NCBI GenBank assembly: GCA_012522255.1
Contig: JAAYKT010000120.1
Span: forward strand, 1-8,513
Length of the DNA: 8,513 nt
From: Clostridiales bacterium
Lineage (GTDB): Bacteria; Bacillota; Clostridia; Lutisporales; Lutisporaceae
Direction of reading: 5' to 3'
This document shows, in pieces, positions 1 through 6,561 of this stretch. Below the pieces are notes generated by a model. The model was given only the letters and a program-made list of their open reading frames with translations. It did no database searches and was not told the DNA's origin. Made by a program: the position numbers and the translations under genes. The stretch's first letter is position 1. Each line of letters begins with the position of its first letter.

Positions 1-1
1 A

Positions 2-499
2 CTTGCCGTTAACAAATTAATAATCTTACTGATATTTCATGAAATGGGCTTTCCCTTGTTAAAGAGGCAAGTAACTGATATTGTTTTGCAAAACAATCTA
101 ATAAATTATATAGATTTGCAACAAAGTTTTCATGAATTGGAAAAGTTACAAATGATTCAAAAAGTAAAAAATAAAGAACAGTTTGTTATTTCAAAAATAG
201 GACAACAAACAATTATCTCTCTTGCTGAAAGAATTCCGAATGATATAACAGAATTGATAAGGAATTATACTGCGGGGAATAAAGACAGCATTAGACTGGA
301 AAATCAGATCTTTACCAGCTACATAAAAAAGAGTGACACCGAGTATATTGTAGTGCTTAAGGTTGTTGAAAATGATATCACTCTTATTGAACTTAAGCTT
401 AATGTCGTATCAGCATTACAGGCAAAACAAATATGTGCTAAATGGAAACAATCACATTCCCTAATCTATAATCAAGTTATTAACACCCTTATTAAGTAA
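2..499 (+). CDS. DUF4364 family winged-helix protein, 5' end outside window
   Basis: The reading frame is open from base 2, and the residues before the first internal ATG at base 44 (LAVNKLIILLIFHE) fit the family's usual start, so that ATG is not the true start. The visible 165 residues are close to the usual length of about 170, so only a few N-terminal residues should be missing. The first ~70 visible residues look like a winged helix-turn-helix: the family-typical LLKRQVTDIVLQNN, then a helix with LQQSFHELEKLQMI, then a short wing. The rest is alpha/beta and hydrophilic with no membrane segment. DUF4364 proteins are common in Clostridia and are presumed DNA-binding regulators, but I know of no established target. 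The gene ends in TAA inside the 3' end of the opposing folC gene (39-bp tail-to-tail overlap), and no terminator is visible after it. Family assignment is by recognition of the sequence pattern. Confidence 0.8.
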   Translation, partial: LAVNKLIILLIFHEMGFPLLKRQVTDIVLQNNLINYIDLQQSFHELEKLQMIQKVKNKEQFVISKIGQQTIISLAERIPNDITELIRNYTAGNKDSIRLENQIFTSYIKKSDTEYIVVLKVVENDITLIELKLNVVSALQAKQICAKWKQSHSLIYNQVINTLIK

Positions 500-1774
500 A
501 TTATTTGCTTCTCCTATTAAATAAAGTGAACCGGCAATACAAATAACTGAATCCTCGGAATATAACGATAGTGCCACTTTTATTGCCTTTTCCAAAGAAG
601 GCTCTACTTTAACATCATGGTTGTATTTGTTTGCTTCTTCCCCCAAGTCTTTAGCCGATAGTGCCCTGGCATCCCGGGGCTCTGTTGCTATAAACGTATT
701 TGCCAAAGGTGCAATGACTTCAAGGCTTTTATCATGTTCTTTATCTTTTAACATACCCATTACTAAAATCAATTTTTTACCAGGAAAATAACTTTTTATT
801 GCTGATGCCAGCATTGTAATTCCATCAATATTATGGGCACCGTCAATTAAAATCAAAGGATTATTTGATATGATGCTTAAGCGCCCTAACCATTTCACAT
901 TTCCAATACCGTTTTTTATATTTTCTTTGTCGATTTTATAACCTAAATCACCAAGGATAGCCGTAACTGTTATTGCAACAGCAGCATTTAATAATTGATG
1001 TTCACCCAAAAGAGGTAAATTTATTTCTTTATAATCAATACCCTTGTAGCTATAATCCATTATTTGCCCGTTCATACCAAAGCTTTTTAACAATACATCT
1101 CCTTTTTTGACCTTTATCAGCCTATTATCCATTTTGATGGAGATAGACTCAATTACTTTTTCCGCCTCTGAATATTTTTGCGGATATAATATTGTTATAC
1201 CTTTACTTTTTATAATCCCCGCTTTTTCATAAGCTATTTCTTCTATAGTATTTCCCAAAATTGACATATGGTCAAAACTTATTGACATAATAACGGTAAC
1301 CAAGGCGTTCAATACATTGGTGGCATCATATCTACCGCCTAATCCAACCTCGATTACGGCTATATCTACATTTTCATCTTTTAAATACAAAAATGCCATG
1401 GCAGTCAACATTTCAAACTGTGAAGGTATCTCCTCGCCTGTTTCTTTTATATGTTCAATCTTTCCTTTTAAAATATCCACATAGTATGGAAACCTGCATT
1501 TCTCTATCTCAATATTATTTATTAGATATCTTTCAGTTATATTTGTAAGATGGGGCGAAATATAAGTACCCACCTTATAACCCGCTTCTCTTAAAATTTC
1601 GGAAATCATTGCAGCGGTCGAACCTTTACCATTGGTACCTGCTATGTGTATTATTTTTAAACCATTTTGGGGATTTCCTGTCAATTTTAGAAGTCTTATG
1701 ATTCGACCAAGCCCCGGATTACAACCCCCTTTTAACTCCGTATCAATATATTTTAGTGCTTCATTATAATCCAT
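461..1774 (-). CDS. folC: bifunctional folylpolyglutamate synthase / dihydrofolate synthase
   Basis: A cytoplasmic Mur-ligase-fold enzyme that uses ATP to add glutamate to dihydropteroate and/or to reduced folates, giving dihydrofolate and polyglutamylated folate coenzymes. The 437 residues match the usual FolC length. Visible motifs are the P-loop GTNGKGS (46-52), YISPHL (71-76), EVGLGGRYDATN (142-153), the SFDH segment (166-169) followed by YEKAGIIK (182-189, where K184 corresponds to the carbamylated lysine of the family), the GRL motif (297-299), and the C-terminal-domain DGAHN motif (311-315). It lies downstream of valS with only 9 bp between stop and start. Its GAGGT ribosome-binding site overlaps the valS TGA, so the two are almost certainly co-transcribed and translationally coupled. 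The last 13 codons overlap the convergent DUF4364 gene. Whether it performs both activities or only one cannot be read from the sequence. Confidence 0.95.
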   Translation of the reverse strand: MDYNEALKYIDTELKGGCNPGLGRIIRLLKLTGNPQNGLKIIHIAGTNGKGSTAAMISEILREAGYKVGTYISPHLTNITERYLINNIEIEKCRFPYYVDILKGKIEHIKETGEEIPSQFEMLTAMAFLYLKDENVDIAVIEVGLGGRYDATNVLNALVTVIMSISFDHMSILGNTIEEIAYEKAGIIKSKGITILYPQKYSEAEKVIESISIKMDNRLIKVKKGDVLLKSFGMNGQIMDYSYKGIDYKEINLPLLGEHQLLNAAVAITVTAILGDLGYKIDKENIKNGIGNVKWLGRLSIISNNPLILIDGAHNIDGITMLASAIKSYFPGKKLILVMGMLKDKEHDKSLEVIAPLANTFIATEPRDARALSAKDLGEEANKYNHDVKVEPSLEKAIKVALSLYSEDSVICIAGSLYLIGEANNLLNKGVNNLIID

Positions 1775-1780
1775 ATTTCT

Positions 1781-1785
1781 ACCTC
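1781..1785 (-). promoter_or_regulatory. folC ribosome-binding site overlapping valS stop
   Basis: GAGGT on the minus strand lies 6 nt before the folC ATG and shares bases with the valS TGA stop codon (1784-1786). A ribosome ending on valS therefore sits directly on the folC initiation site, as expected for translational coupling. It also supports the ATG at 1774 as the folC start. Confidence 0.75.
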
Positions 1786-4444
1786 ATTTATTAAGACTTT
1801 CTATTCTGTTCATTACCTTGTCGAATAAATCCATGTACTTTTCTTTCTTGACCTTTTCTTCCTCAACAATGTTTTTGGGTGCCTTTTTAATAAAACTTTC
1901 GTTGGTTAACTTTGCATCTACTCTTTTTAATTCATTTAAAAGACGTTCCTTCTCCTTATTTAATCTTATTAATTCTTTTTCTTTATCTATTAATTCAAAA
2001 AGTGGAAGGAATATTTCTGCACCCTCTATGATGGCTGAAATTACTTCGGTTGGAATACCGGATTTATCATCCGTAATAATAATTTGTGTTGAATATCCTA
2101 ATCTCTCAATATAAGTTTTTCCATCAGTCAGTAAATCCTGAATCTGTTTGTCTTGCGTATAAATTATTGTTTTGGTTTTTCTTGATGGTACTACATTCAT
2201 TTCCGATCGTATATTTCTTATTGCCTTTATGACATCCATTATTATTTCCATACTCTTCTCCTCAGAAGGGGCTTCCAATTTTTTATCATAAAAAGGCCAC
2301 CTGCTAATGACAATAGATTCACTGTCATTGGGTAAGTGTTGGTATATCTCTTCTGTAATAAATGGCATATATGGGTGCAACAACTTAAGTGCGTTGGTTA
2401 ATACATATATTAGCGTTGACTCAGCGGTGTTTTTGGATGCTAAATCATCACCGTAAAGTCTATGCTTAGCCAATTCAATATACCAATCGCAAAATTCAAA
2501 CCAGATAAAATCGTATATTTTTTGTGCGGCAATACCTAATTCAAATTTTTCCAGATTGTCCGTAACTTCTTGAACCAAAATATTTAATCTGCTAATTATC
2601 AATTTGTCTGCTATTTCACTGCCATTCCAAATCTTATCAATATTTGTTTCCACGCCATGGCTTTCATCCATATTCATAATTACAAACCTTGAAGCATTCC
2701 ATATCTTGTTTGCAAAATTACTGAAAGCCTCAACCCTTTCCCAAAAAAATCTCATATCGTTGCCGGGTGAATTACCTGATATTAGGTTAAATCGTAACGC
2801 ATCAGCGCCATACTTTTCAATTACATCAATAGGGTCTATACCATTTCCTAAGGATTTGCTCATTTTTCTGCCTTCAGAATCCCTTATGATACCATCTATT
2901 AATACATGCCCAAAAGGTTCTCTCCCTGTACTTTCCATAGATGAAAATATCATTCTTGCGACCCAGAAAAATATTATGTCATATCCGGTAACCAATACGC
3001 TTGTTGGAAAAAAATATTTAAAATCTTCTGTTTCATCAGGCCAACCTAAAGTTGAAAACGGCCATAATGCAGAACTAAACCAGGTATCCAAAGTGTCATC
3101 GTCCTGTTTAATATTAGAACTTCCACAATATGCACACTTATTAGGTCCCTCTTCCGATACTGTAATTTCACCGCAATCCAAACAATAATATGCTGGTATT
3201 CTATGCCCCCACCAAAGCTGCCTTGAAATACACCAATCCTGTATATTTTCCATCCAGTTATAATATATCTTTGAGAATCTGTCGGGTACAAATTTAACCT
3301 TGCCTTCTTTAACCACATCTATAGCAGGTTTTGCCAGTGGTTTCATACTTACGAACCATTGTTTTGACAGTACAGGTTCGATTGTTGTGTTGCATCTTTG
3401 ACAATGTCCAACATTATGTTCATGTTGCTGTACTTTTACAACCAGGCCTTCTTTATCTAAATCTTCCACCACTTTTTCACGGGCTTCTTTACTGCTTAAA
3501 CCAGAATATTTACCACCCAGTTCATTTATAATCCCATTATCATTTATAACCCTTGGCATGGGCAGATTATGCCTTACAGCAACATCAAAGTCATTGGGGT
3601 CATGGGCAGGCGTTATTTTTACAGCCCCCGTTCCAAATTCCATATCTACATATTCATCCGCTATAATAGGGATTTCCTTATTCATAAGTGGTAATATAAC
3701 TGTCTTCCCTACCAAATCCTTATACCTTCCATCCTTCGGATGAACCGCTACAGCAGTATCACCAAGCATTGTCTCCGGCCTTGTTGTCGCAATTTCCAAA
3801 TAGTTTTGGGAATCCTTCAATGGATATTTTATATACCAAAAATGGCCTTTTTGTTCATCATATATTGTTTCAATATCTGAAATAGAAGTCTTACAATTTG
3901 TGCACCAGTTTATAATCCTTTCACCTTTATAAATCAAACCTTTATTGTATAAGTCTACAAAAACTTTTATAACAGCCTTAGAGCAAACCTCATCCAAGGT
4001 AAACCTTTCCCTGGTCCAATCACAGGAACTTCCTAATTTTTTTAGCTGGTTTACAATCCTTCCGCCATATTCTTCTTTCCAATCCCAAGCCCTTTCCAAA
4101 AATTTTTCTCTTCCAAGATCTTTTTTTGTTTTACCTTCCAGGCTCAACATTTCAACTATTTTAGCTTCAGTTGCAATACTTGCGTGATCAGAGCCCGGCA
4201 ACCACAGTGTAGGATAACCTTGCATTCTCCTCCATCTAATTAAAACATCCTGAATTGTATTATCAAGGGCATGCCCTAAGTGCAATTGGCCTGTTATATT
4301 TGGTGGTGGAATAACAATCGTATAAGGTTTTTTGTCCGGTTCAATTTTCGGAGTAAAATATTTTTTCTCCTCCCAGGTTTTATAAATTCTTTCCTCTACC
4401 AATTTTGGATTGTATGATTTTGCTATGTTTTTATCATCTTTCAT
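1784..4444 (-). CDS. valS: valyl-tRNA synthetase
   Basis: A class I aminoacyl-tRNA synthetase that charges tRNA-Val with valine in the cytoplasm. The 886 residues are the normal length for bacterial ValRS. The class I signatures are HLGH (55-58, after PPPNITGQ) and KMSKS (527-531). The CP1 editing domain, which hydrolyses mischarged Thr-tRNA, shows TTRPETMLGDTAV (220-232) and GTGAVKITPAHDPND (271-285). Cysteine pairs C181/C184, C348/C351, C421/C424 and C437/C440 look like zinc-binding knuckles. The anticodon-binding domain covers roughly 610-770 (SRLNILVQEV, then LLHPYMPFITEEI at 688-700). The last ~70 residues form the charged coiled-coil arm typical of ValRS. LPGSDHASIATE (82-93) is a known variant of the more common GTDHAGIATQ. 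The ATG is preceded by GGAGG with a 7-nt spacer. The gene is controlled by a T-box leader and is followed by folC. Confidence 0.98.
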   Translation of the reverse strand: MKDDKNIAKSYNPKLVEERIYKTWEEKKYFTPKIEPDKKPYTIVIPPPNITGQLHLGHALDNTIQDVLIRWRRMQGYPTLWLPGSDHASIATEAKIVEMLSLEGKTKKDLGREKFLERAWDWKEEYGGRIVNQLKKLGSSCDWTRERFTLDEVCSKAVIKVFVDLYNKGLIYKGERIINWCTNCKTSISDIETIYDEQKGHFWYIKYPLKDSQNYLEIATTRPETMLGDTAVAVHPKDGRYKDLVGKTVILPLMNKEIPIIADEYVDMEFGTGAVKITPAHDPNDFDVAVRHNLPMPRVINDNGIINELGGKYSGLSSKEAREKVVEDLDKEGLVVKVQQHEHNVGHCQRCNTTIEPVLSKQWFVSMKPLAKPAIDVVKEGKVKFVPDRFSKIYYNWMENIQDWCISRQLWWGHRIPAYYCLDCGEITVSEEGPNKCAYCGSSNIKQDDDTLDTWFSSALWPFSTLGWPDETEDFKYFFPTSVLVTGYDIIFFWVARMIFSSMESTGREPFGHVLIDGIIRDSEGRKMSKSLGNGIDPIDVIEKYGADALRFNLISGNSPGNDMRFFWERVEAFSNFANKIWNASRFVIMNMDESHGVETNIDKIWNGSEIADKLIISRLNILVQEVTDNLEKFELGIAAQKIYDFIWFEFCDWYIELAKHRLYGDDLASKNTAESTLIYVLTNALKLLHPYMPFITEEIYQHLPNDSESIVISRWPFYDKKLEAPSEEKSMEIIMDVIKAIRNIRSEMNVVPSRKTKTIIYTQDKQIQDLLTDGKTYIERLGYSTQIIITDDKSGIPTEVISAIIEGAEIFLPLFELIDKEKELIRLNKEKERLLNELKRVDAKLTNESFIKKAPKNIVEEEKVKKEKYMDLFDKVMNRIESLNK

Positions 4445-4461
4445 TTTTATGCCTCCGTTAT

Positions 4462-4500
4462 AAAATATAAAAGCCCCAAGTCCATTAAAAGGACGAAGGG
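4462..4500 (-). terminator. T-box intrinsic terminator before valS
   Basis: On the minus strand CCC(TT) and GTCC pair with GGAC and GGGG around an A/T-rich loop, with a small internal mismatch, and are followed directly by a T-rich run (CTTTTATATTTT). The 5' arm includes the CCCTT segment that the antiterminator needs to pair with AAGG of the T-box motif, so the two structures exclude each other. The hairpin ends about 20 nt before the valS ATG, so termination here blocks the whole valS-folC operon. Confidence 0.85.
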
Positions 4501-4690
4501 CAAATCCGCGGTACCACCTTGATTCCGGCTATCACCGGCTCTTTACACTATAACGGGCAGACCCGCCTGTATTTACTGTTTTCAATACAGGAGCTCCTAA
4601 GCTACCTTCAATGCTATCCTGCCTTAGATACTTTACAGCCTACGAGTATCATTCTCTTTAAGGAGATAAGCATCTACTCCTCTTAATCAT
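4462..4690 (-). ncRNA. T-box riboswitch leader, probable tRNA-Val responsive
   Basis: The conserved T-box core AAGGTGGTACCGCGG is at 4520-4506 on the minus strand, followed by the terminator. Stem I is readable in full: TAAG pairs with CTTA at the base, the specifier loop has AGTA (4678-4675) opposite GAA (4609-4607), GATGCT pairs with AGCATT above it, and a distal part has an AGAGA bulge and a GGCTGTAAAG loop. Further hairpins follow: CCTGTATT/AATACAGG, CGGG/CCCG and CCGG/CCGG, in the positions of stems II to III. The acceptor-binding bulge UGGU (4516-4513) fits a tRNA ending ACCA, that is discriminator A, as in tRNA-Val. The valine codon GTA is at 4605-4603, one base downstream of the usual register. 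Uncharged tRNA-Val should stabilise the antiterminator and switch on valS-folC. Confidence 0.93.
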
Positions 4691-4697
4691 TGCCTTT

Positions 4698-4737
4698 ATT
4701 ATAATCATATTTAATCATCATGCCTAACTTTTGTCAA
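4698..4737 (-). promoter_or_regulatory. valS-folC promoter region
   Basis: Two sigma-A-type arrangements are readable on the minus strand. One has a perfect -35 TTGACA (4737-4732), 17 bp, then TTAAAT (4714-4709, 4 of 6). The other has TAGGCA (4726-4721, 4 of 6), 17 bp, then a perfect TATAAT (4703-4698). The second puts the transcription start near 4690, just before T-box stem I; the first would start about 11 bp upstream. The sequence alone does not decide between them. The -35 box lies only 11 bp after the pgsA stop codon. Confidence 0.65.
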
Positions 4738-4748
4738 TACCTAAAGAA

Positions 4749-5267
4749 TTAAACAGTTCTTTTTAATGTAATAAATTTATAAAAATAAAAAAACAAGGAG
4801 AATATGTTCAAAATAAAAAATGCAATCATAAGCGAATAACCTAAAGACAAATCTATAATAATTGCAGTACTAGCGATATAAAATAAAACTGTTGTTATTT
4901 TGCCCAAAATATTGGCAGGTATAACCTCGTCTTTTTCGTTATAAAGGATAAAGGAGCCAAGAACAATCAATAGCTCTTTGCAAATTATCAAAGTCAGCAA
5001 CCAAAGATTTATTTTATTATTCATTACAAAACCTGTTAAAACAGAAACTAACATCAATTTATCCGCCAACGGATCCAAAACAGTGCCCATTTTCGTAATT
5101 TGGTTGTATTTCCTTGCTATGTAACCATCTAATAAATCAGTTAATCCTGAAATTATAAAAATTATCAAAGCAATGCTTTCCCCATATACAGGATAAAAAA
5201 GATAGAAATATAAATAAGGAGATATTATTGCTATCCTAATCAAGGATAAAGTATTTGGCACGTTCAA
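4749..5267 (-). CDS. pgsA: CDP-diacylglycerol--glycerol-3-phosphate 3-phosphatidyltransferase
   Basis: A membrane enzyme that transfers a phosphatidyl group from CDP-diacylglycerol to glycerol-3-phosphate, the committed step to phosphatidylglycerol and cardiolipin. The CDP-alcohol phosphotransferase signature is complete: D..DG..AR, then G, D and D at family spacing (residues 44-69 counted from the TTG start; GTVLDPLADK closes it). Several hydrophobic segments follow, as in this polytopic family. I prefer a TTG start at 5267: the product then begins MNVPNTLSLIRI, matching the family's usual MNLPNxLTLxRI, and GGGGTGA lies 5 nt upstream. An in-frame ATG at 5285 would add six residues but has no recognisable ribosome-binding site. 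The 172-residue product is slightly short but within range. A related CDP-alcohol transferase cannot be excluded, though the N-terminus and length favour PgsA. Confidence 0.88.
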   Translation of the reverse strand: MNVPNTLSLIRIAIISPYLYFYLFYPVYGESIALIIFIISGLTDLLDGYIARKYNQITKMGTVLDPLADKLMLVSVLTGFVMNNKINLWLLTLIICKELLIVLGSFILYNEKDEVIPANILGKITTVLFYIASTAIIIDLSLGYSLMIAFFILNIFSLFFYFYKFITLKRTV

Positions 5268-5272
5268 GTATG

Positions 5273-5279
5273 TCACCCC
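5273..5279 (-). promoter_or_regulatory. ribosome-binding site deciding the pgsA TTG start
   Basis: GGGGTGA on the minus strand matches the consensus GAGGTGA at 6 of 7 positions and lies 5 nt before the TTG at 5267. It sits inside the short extension that would be coding if the ATG at 5285 were used, and no comparable site precedes that ATG. Confidence 0.7.
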
Positions 5280-5344
5280 GATCATTTAACTACATATATA
5301 ACAAATGATTAATCAGATATAGTATTATCTTTATTTTTTACTTT

Positions 5345-5374
5345 ATTATAACTTATAGCCAATGTATTTTTCAA
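5345..5374 (-). promoter_or_regulatory. pgsA promoter
   Basis: On the minus strand TTGAAA (5374-5369, 5 of 6 consensus bases) is followed after 18 bp by a perfect TATAAT (5350-5345). This predicts a start near 5338 and a leader of about 70 nt before the TTG start. I see no riboswitch or terminator fold in that leader. Confidence 0.65.
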
Positions 5375-5396
5375 ATTCAAACCTGTTCCATATACA
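5368..5396 (+). promoter_or_regulatory. possible promoter for the ABC importer operon
   Basis: TTTTCA (5368-5373) and TATACA (5391-5396) are spaced by 17 bp, each matching the sigma-A consensus at 4 of 6 positions. An alternative -10 is TATAAA (5425-5430), which has no good -35. The binding-protein gene must be transcribed from this 172-bp gap or from further upstream, but no plus-strand promoter here is strong. Weak boxes would fit an activator-dependent promoter, which is inference. Confidence 0.3.
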
Positions 5397-5457
5397 AGCA
5401 CCAACAGACTATAACTGAATACATTATAAATGAAGAATAATTTTTAGGAGTGAAGCC

Positions 5458-6459
5458 ATGAAACCATATCTAAAAGTTTTTTGCATAATACTAACCATAT
5501 TTTTAGTCATCACTTCAATGGTTGGATGCAAAAAAACTGAATTAACAAAAATCAGATTAAATGAAGTTGTACGATCAATATTTTATGCACCTGCATACGT
5601 AGCAATAAACAAAGGTTTTTTTGCAGAGGAAGGTTTTGACATTGAGTTAACCACAGGACAGGGTGCGGATAAAACTATGACAGCCCTTTTATCGGGGCAA
5701 TGTGAAATTGGTTTTGCCGGACCTGAGGCGGTTATTTATGTTTATGAACAAGGAAAAGAAGATTACGCGGTTATCTTTGCGCAAATAACACAAAGAGATG
5801 GTTCATTTTTGGTTTCAAGGGAACCTGATCCCGATTTCAACTGGAAAAAAACCAAGGGTAAAGTAATTATAGGCGGAAGGCCCGGTGGTGTTCCGGAAAT
5901 GACTTTGGAATATATCCTAAAGAAAAACGATATTATACCGGGCAAAGATGTGGAATTAATCACAAATCTTGCATTCAATGCTACAGCAGGTGCTTTCACA
6001 GGTGGTGTGGGAGACTATACAGCGCAATTCGAACCGACAGGTTCGATGCTTGAAAAGGAAAATGCAGGCTATGTAGTAGCATCCATTGGAACCGATAGTG
6101 GCCTTATCGCTTACACAGCATTTTTTGCATTGCAAAGCTATATAGATGAAAATCCGGAAACTATACAAAAACTAACAAATGCTTTTTATAAAGGCCAACT
6201 ATGGGTCAGAGACCACACTGCAGAGGAAATTGTCAAAGAATTAAAACCTTTCTTTTATGATGCAGATGATGATGTGTTATTATCGGTGGTAAATAGATAC
6301 AGGGAGATAGGAGCGTGGAAAGAAGACCCGGTTTCGGTTTTCGAACATTATGATCTGTTACAGGATGTTATGATTGAAGCAAGTGAACTCAAGGAAAAAA
6401 TTGACCTAACTAAAATTATTAACAATAGTTTCGCGGAAAAAGCAATTAATAAGAAATAA
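5458..6459 (+). CDS. ABC transporter substrate-binding lipoprotein, SsuA/THI5 (NMT1) type
   Basis: The extracellular, membrane-anchored ligand-binding subunit of the importer encoded with the next two genes. A signal peptide (positive start MKPYLK, hydrophobic core 7-20) ends in a lipobox MVGC, with C24 as the lipidated cysteine. The mature protein has the NMT1/THI5 fold pattern: an opening segment with IFYAPAYVAINKGFFAEEG (41-59), GADKTMTALLSG (69-80), IGFAGPEAVIYV (84-95), and a lobe with GGRPGGVPEMTLEY (139-152) and AGAFTGGVGDYT (177-188). The 333-residue length is typical. Relatives are annotated for sulfonate, nitrate, taurine or thiamine-precursor uptake. This one most resembles the poorly characterised YtlA-like binding proteins of Firmicutes, a comparison from memory, so the ligand is unknown. 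AGGAGTG lies 5 nt before the ATG. No substrate-metabolising enzyme is adjacent. Confidence 0.9.
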   Translation: MKPYLKVFCIILTIFLVITSMVGCKKTELTKIRLNEVVRSIFYAPAYVAINKGFFAEEGFDIELTTGQGADKTMTALLSGQCEIGFAGPEAVIYVYEQGKEDYAVIFAQITQRDGSFLVSREPDPDFNWKKTKGKVIIGGRPGGVPEMTLEYILKKNDIIPGKDVELITNLAFNATAGAFTGGVGDYTAQFEPTGSMLEKENAGYVVASIGTDSGLIAYTAFFALQSYIDENPETIQKLTNAFYKGQLWVRDHTAEEIVKELKPFFYDADDDVLLSVVNRYREIGAWKEDPVSVFEHYDLLQDVMIEASELKEKIDLTKIINNSFAEKAINKK

Positions 6460-6481
6460 AAGAAACAAAAACAATTTTTAC

Positions 6482-6561
6482 AAGCCCCCGGTGATTCCCT
6501 ATCACCTTTATTTCTTAATTGAATATTATAAAACTGATAGAAGTTAACCGGGGGTGCTTAA
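6482..6561 (+). promoter_or_regulatory. RBS-sequestering intergenic structure before the ATPase gene
   Basis: CCCCCGGT (6485-6492) is perfectly complementary to ACCGGGGG (6547-6554), which contains the ATPase Shine-Dalgarno core (GGGGGTG, 6550-6556). AAG (6482-6484) can extend the helix with CTT (6557-6559) past a 2-nt bulge. Folding would hide the ribosome-binding site. The 5' segment partly overlaps the hairpin at 6490-6506, so the full helix and the full hairpin compete, while a shorter CCCCC/GGGGG helix could coexist with it. The complementarity is seen directly; the regulatory role is inferred. Confidence 0.5.
6490..6513 (+). terminator. weak intra-operon terminator or attenuator hairpin
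   Basis: GGTGAT (6490-6495) pairs perfectly with ATCACC (6501-6506) around the 5-nt loop TCCCT and is followed by TTTATTT. With a 6-bp stem and an interrupted T-run it would be a leaky terminator or a 3' stabilising hairpin. Either would fit an ABC importer that makes more binding protein than ATPase and permease. Confidence 0.5.

Noticed and set aside
44..46. ATG at 44 as the start of the DUF4364 gene
   Set aside because: The frame stays open to the window edge, the upstream residues fit the family N-terminus, and no ribosome-binding site precedes this ATG.
2604..3188. Long open frame on the plus strand opposite valS (194 codons)
   Set aside because: It is antisense to a fully conserved valS segment, has no ribosome-binding site, and its translation shows no recognisable family.
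3046..3318. Second minus-strand frame within valS
   Set aside because: It lies out of frame inside intact valS, whose own frame carries all motifs without interruption, so there is no frameshift to explain.
4743..4762. AAAGAA/TTCTTT inverted repeat at the pgsA stop codon as a terminator
   Set aside because: The stem is weak and A/T-only apart from one G/C pair, the loop is 8 nt, and no T-run follows it on the minus strand.
5306..5315. 10-bp palindrome TGATTAATCA in the pgsA leader
   Set aside because: It is short and A/T-rich, with no second copy nearby and no extension of the symmetry, so an operator cannot be supported.
5286..5457. Possible riboswitch in front of the ABC importer
   Set aside because: I could find no conserved TPP, S-box, T-box, FMN or other aptamer core and no terminator hairpin in this short A/T-rich gap.
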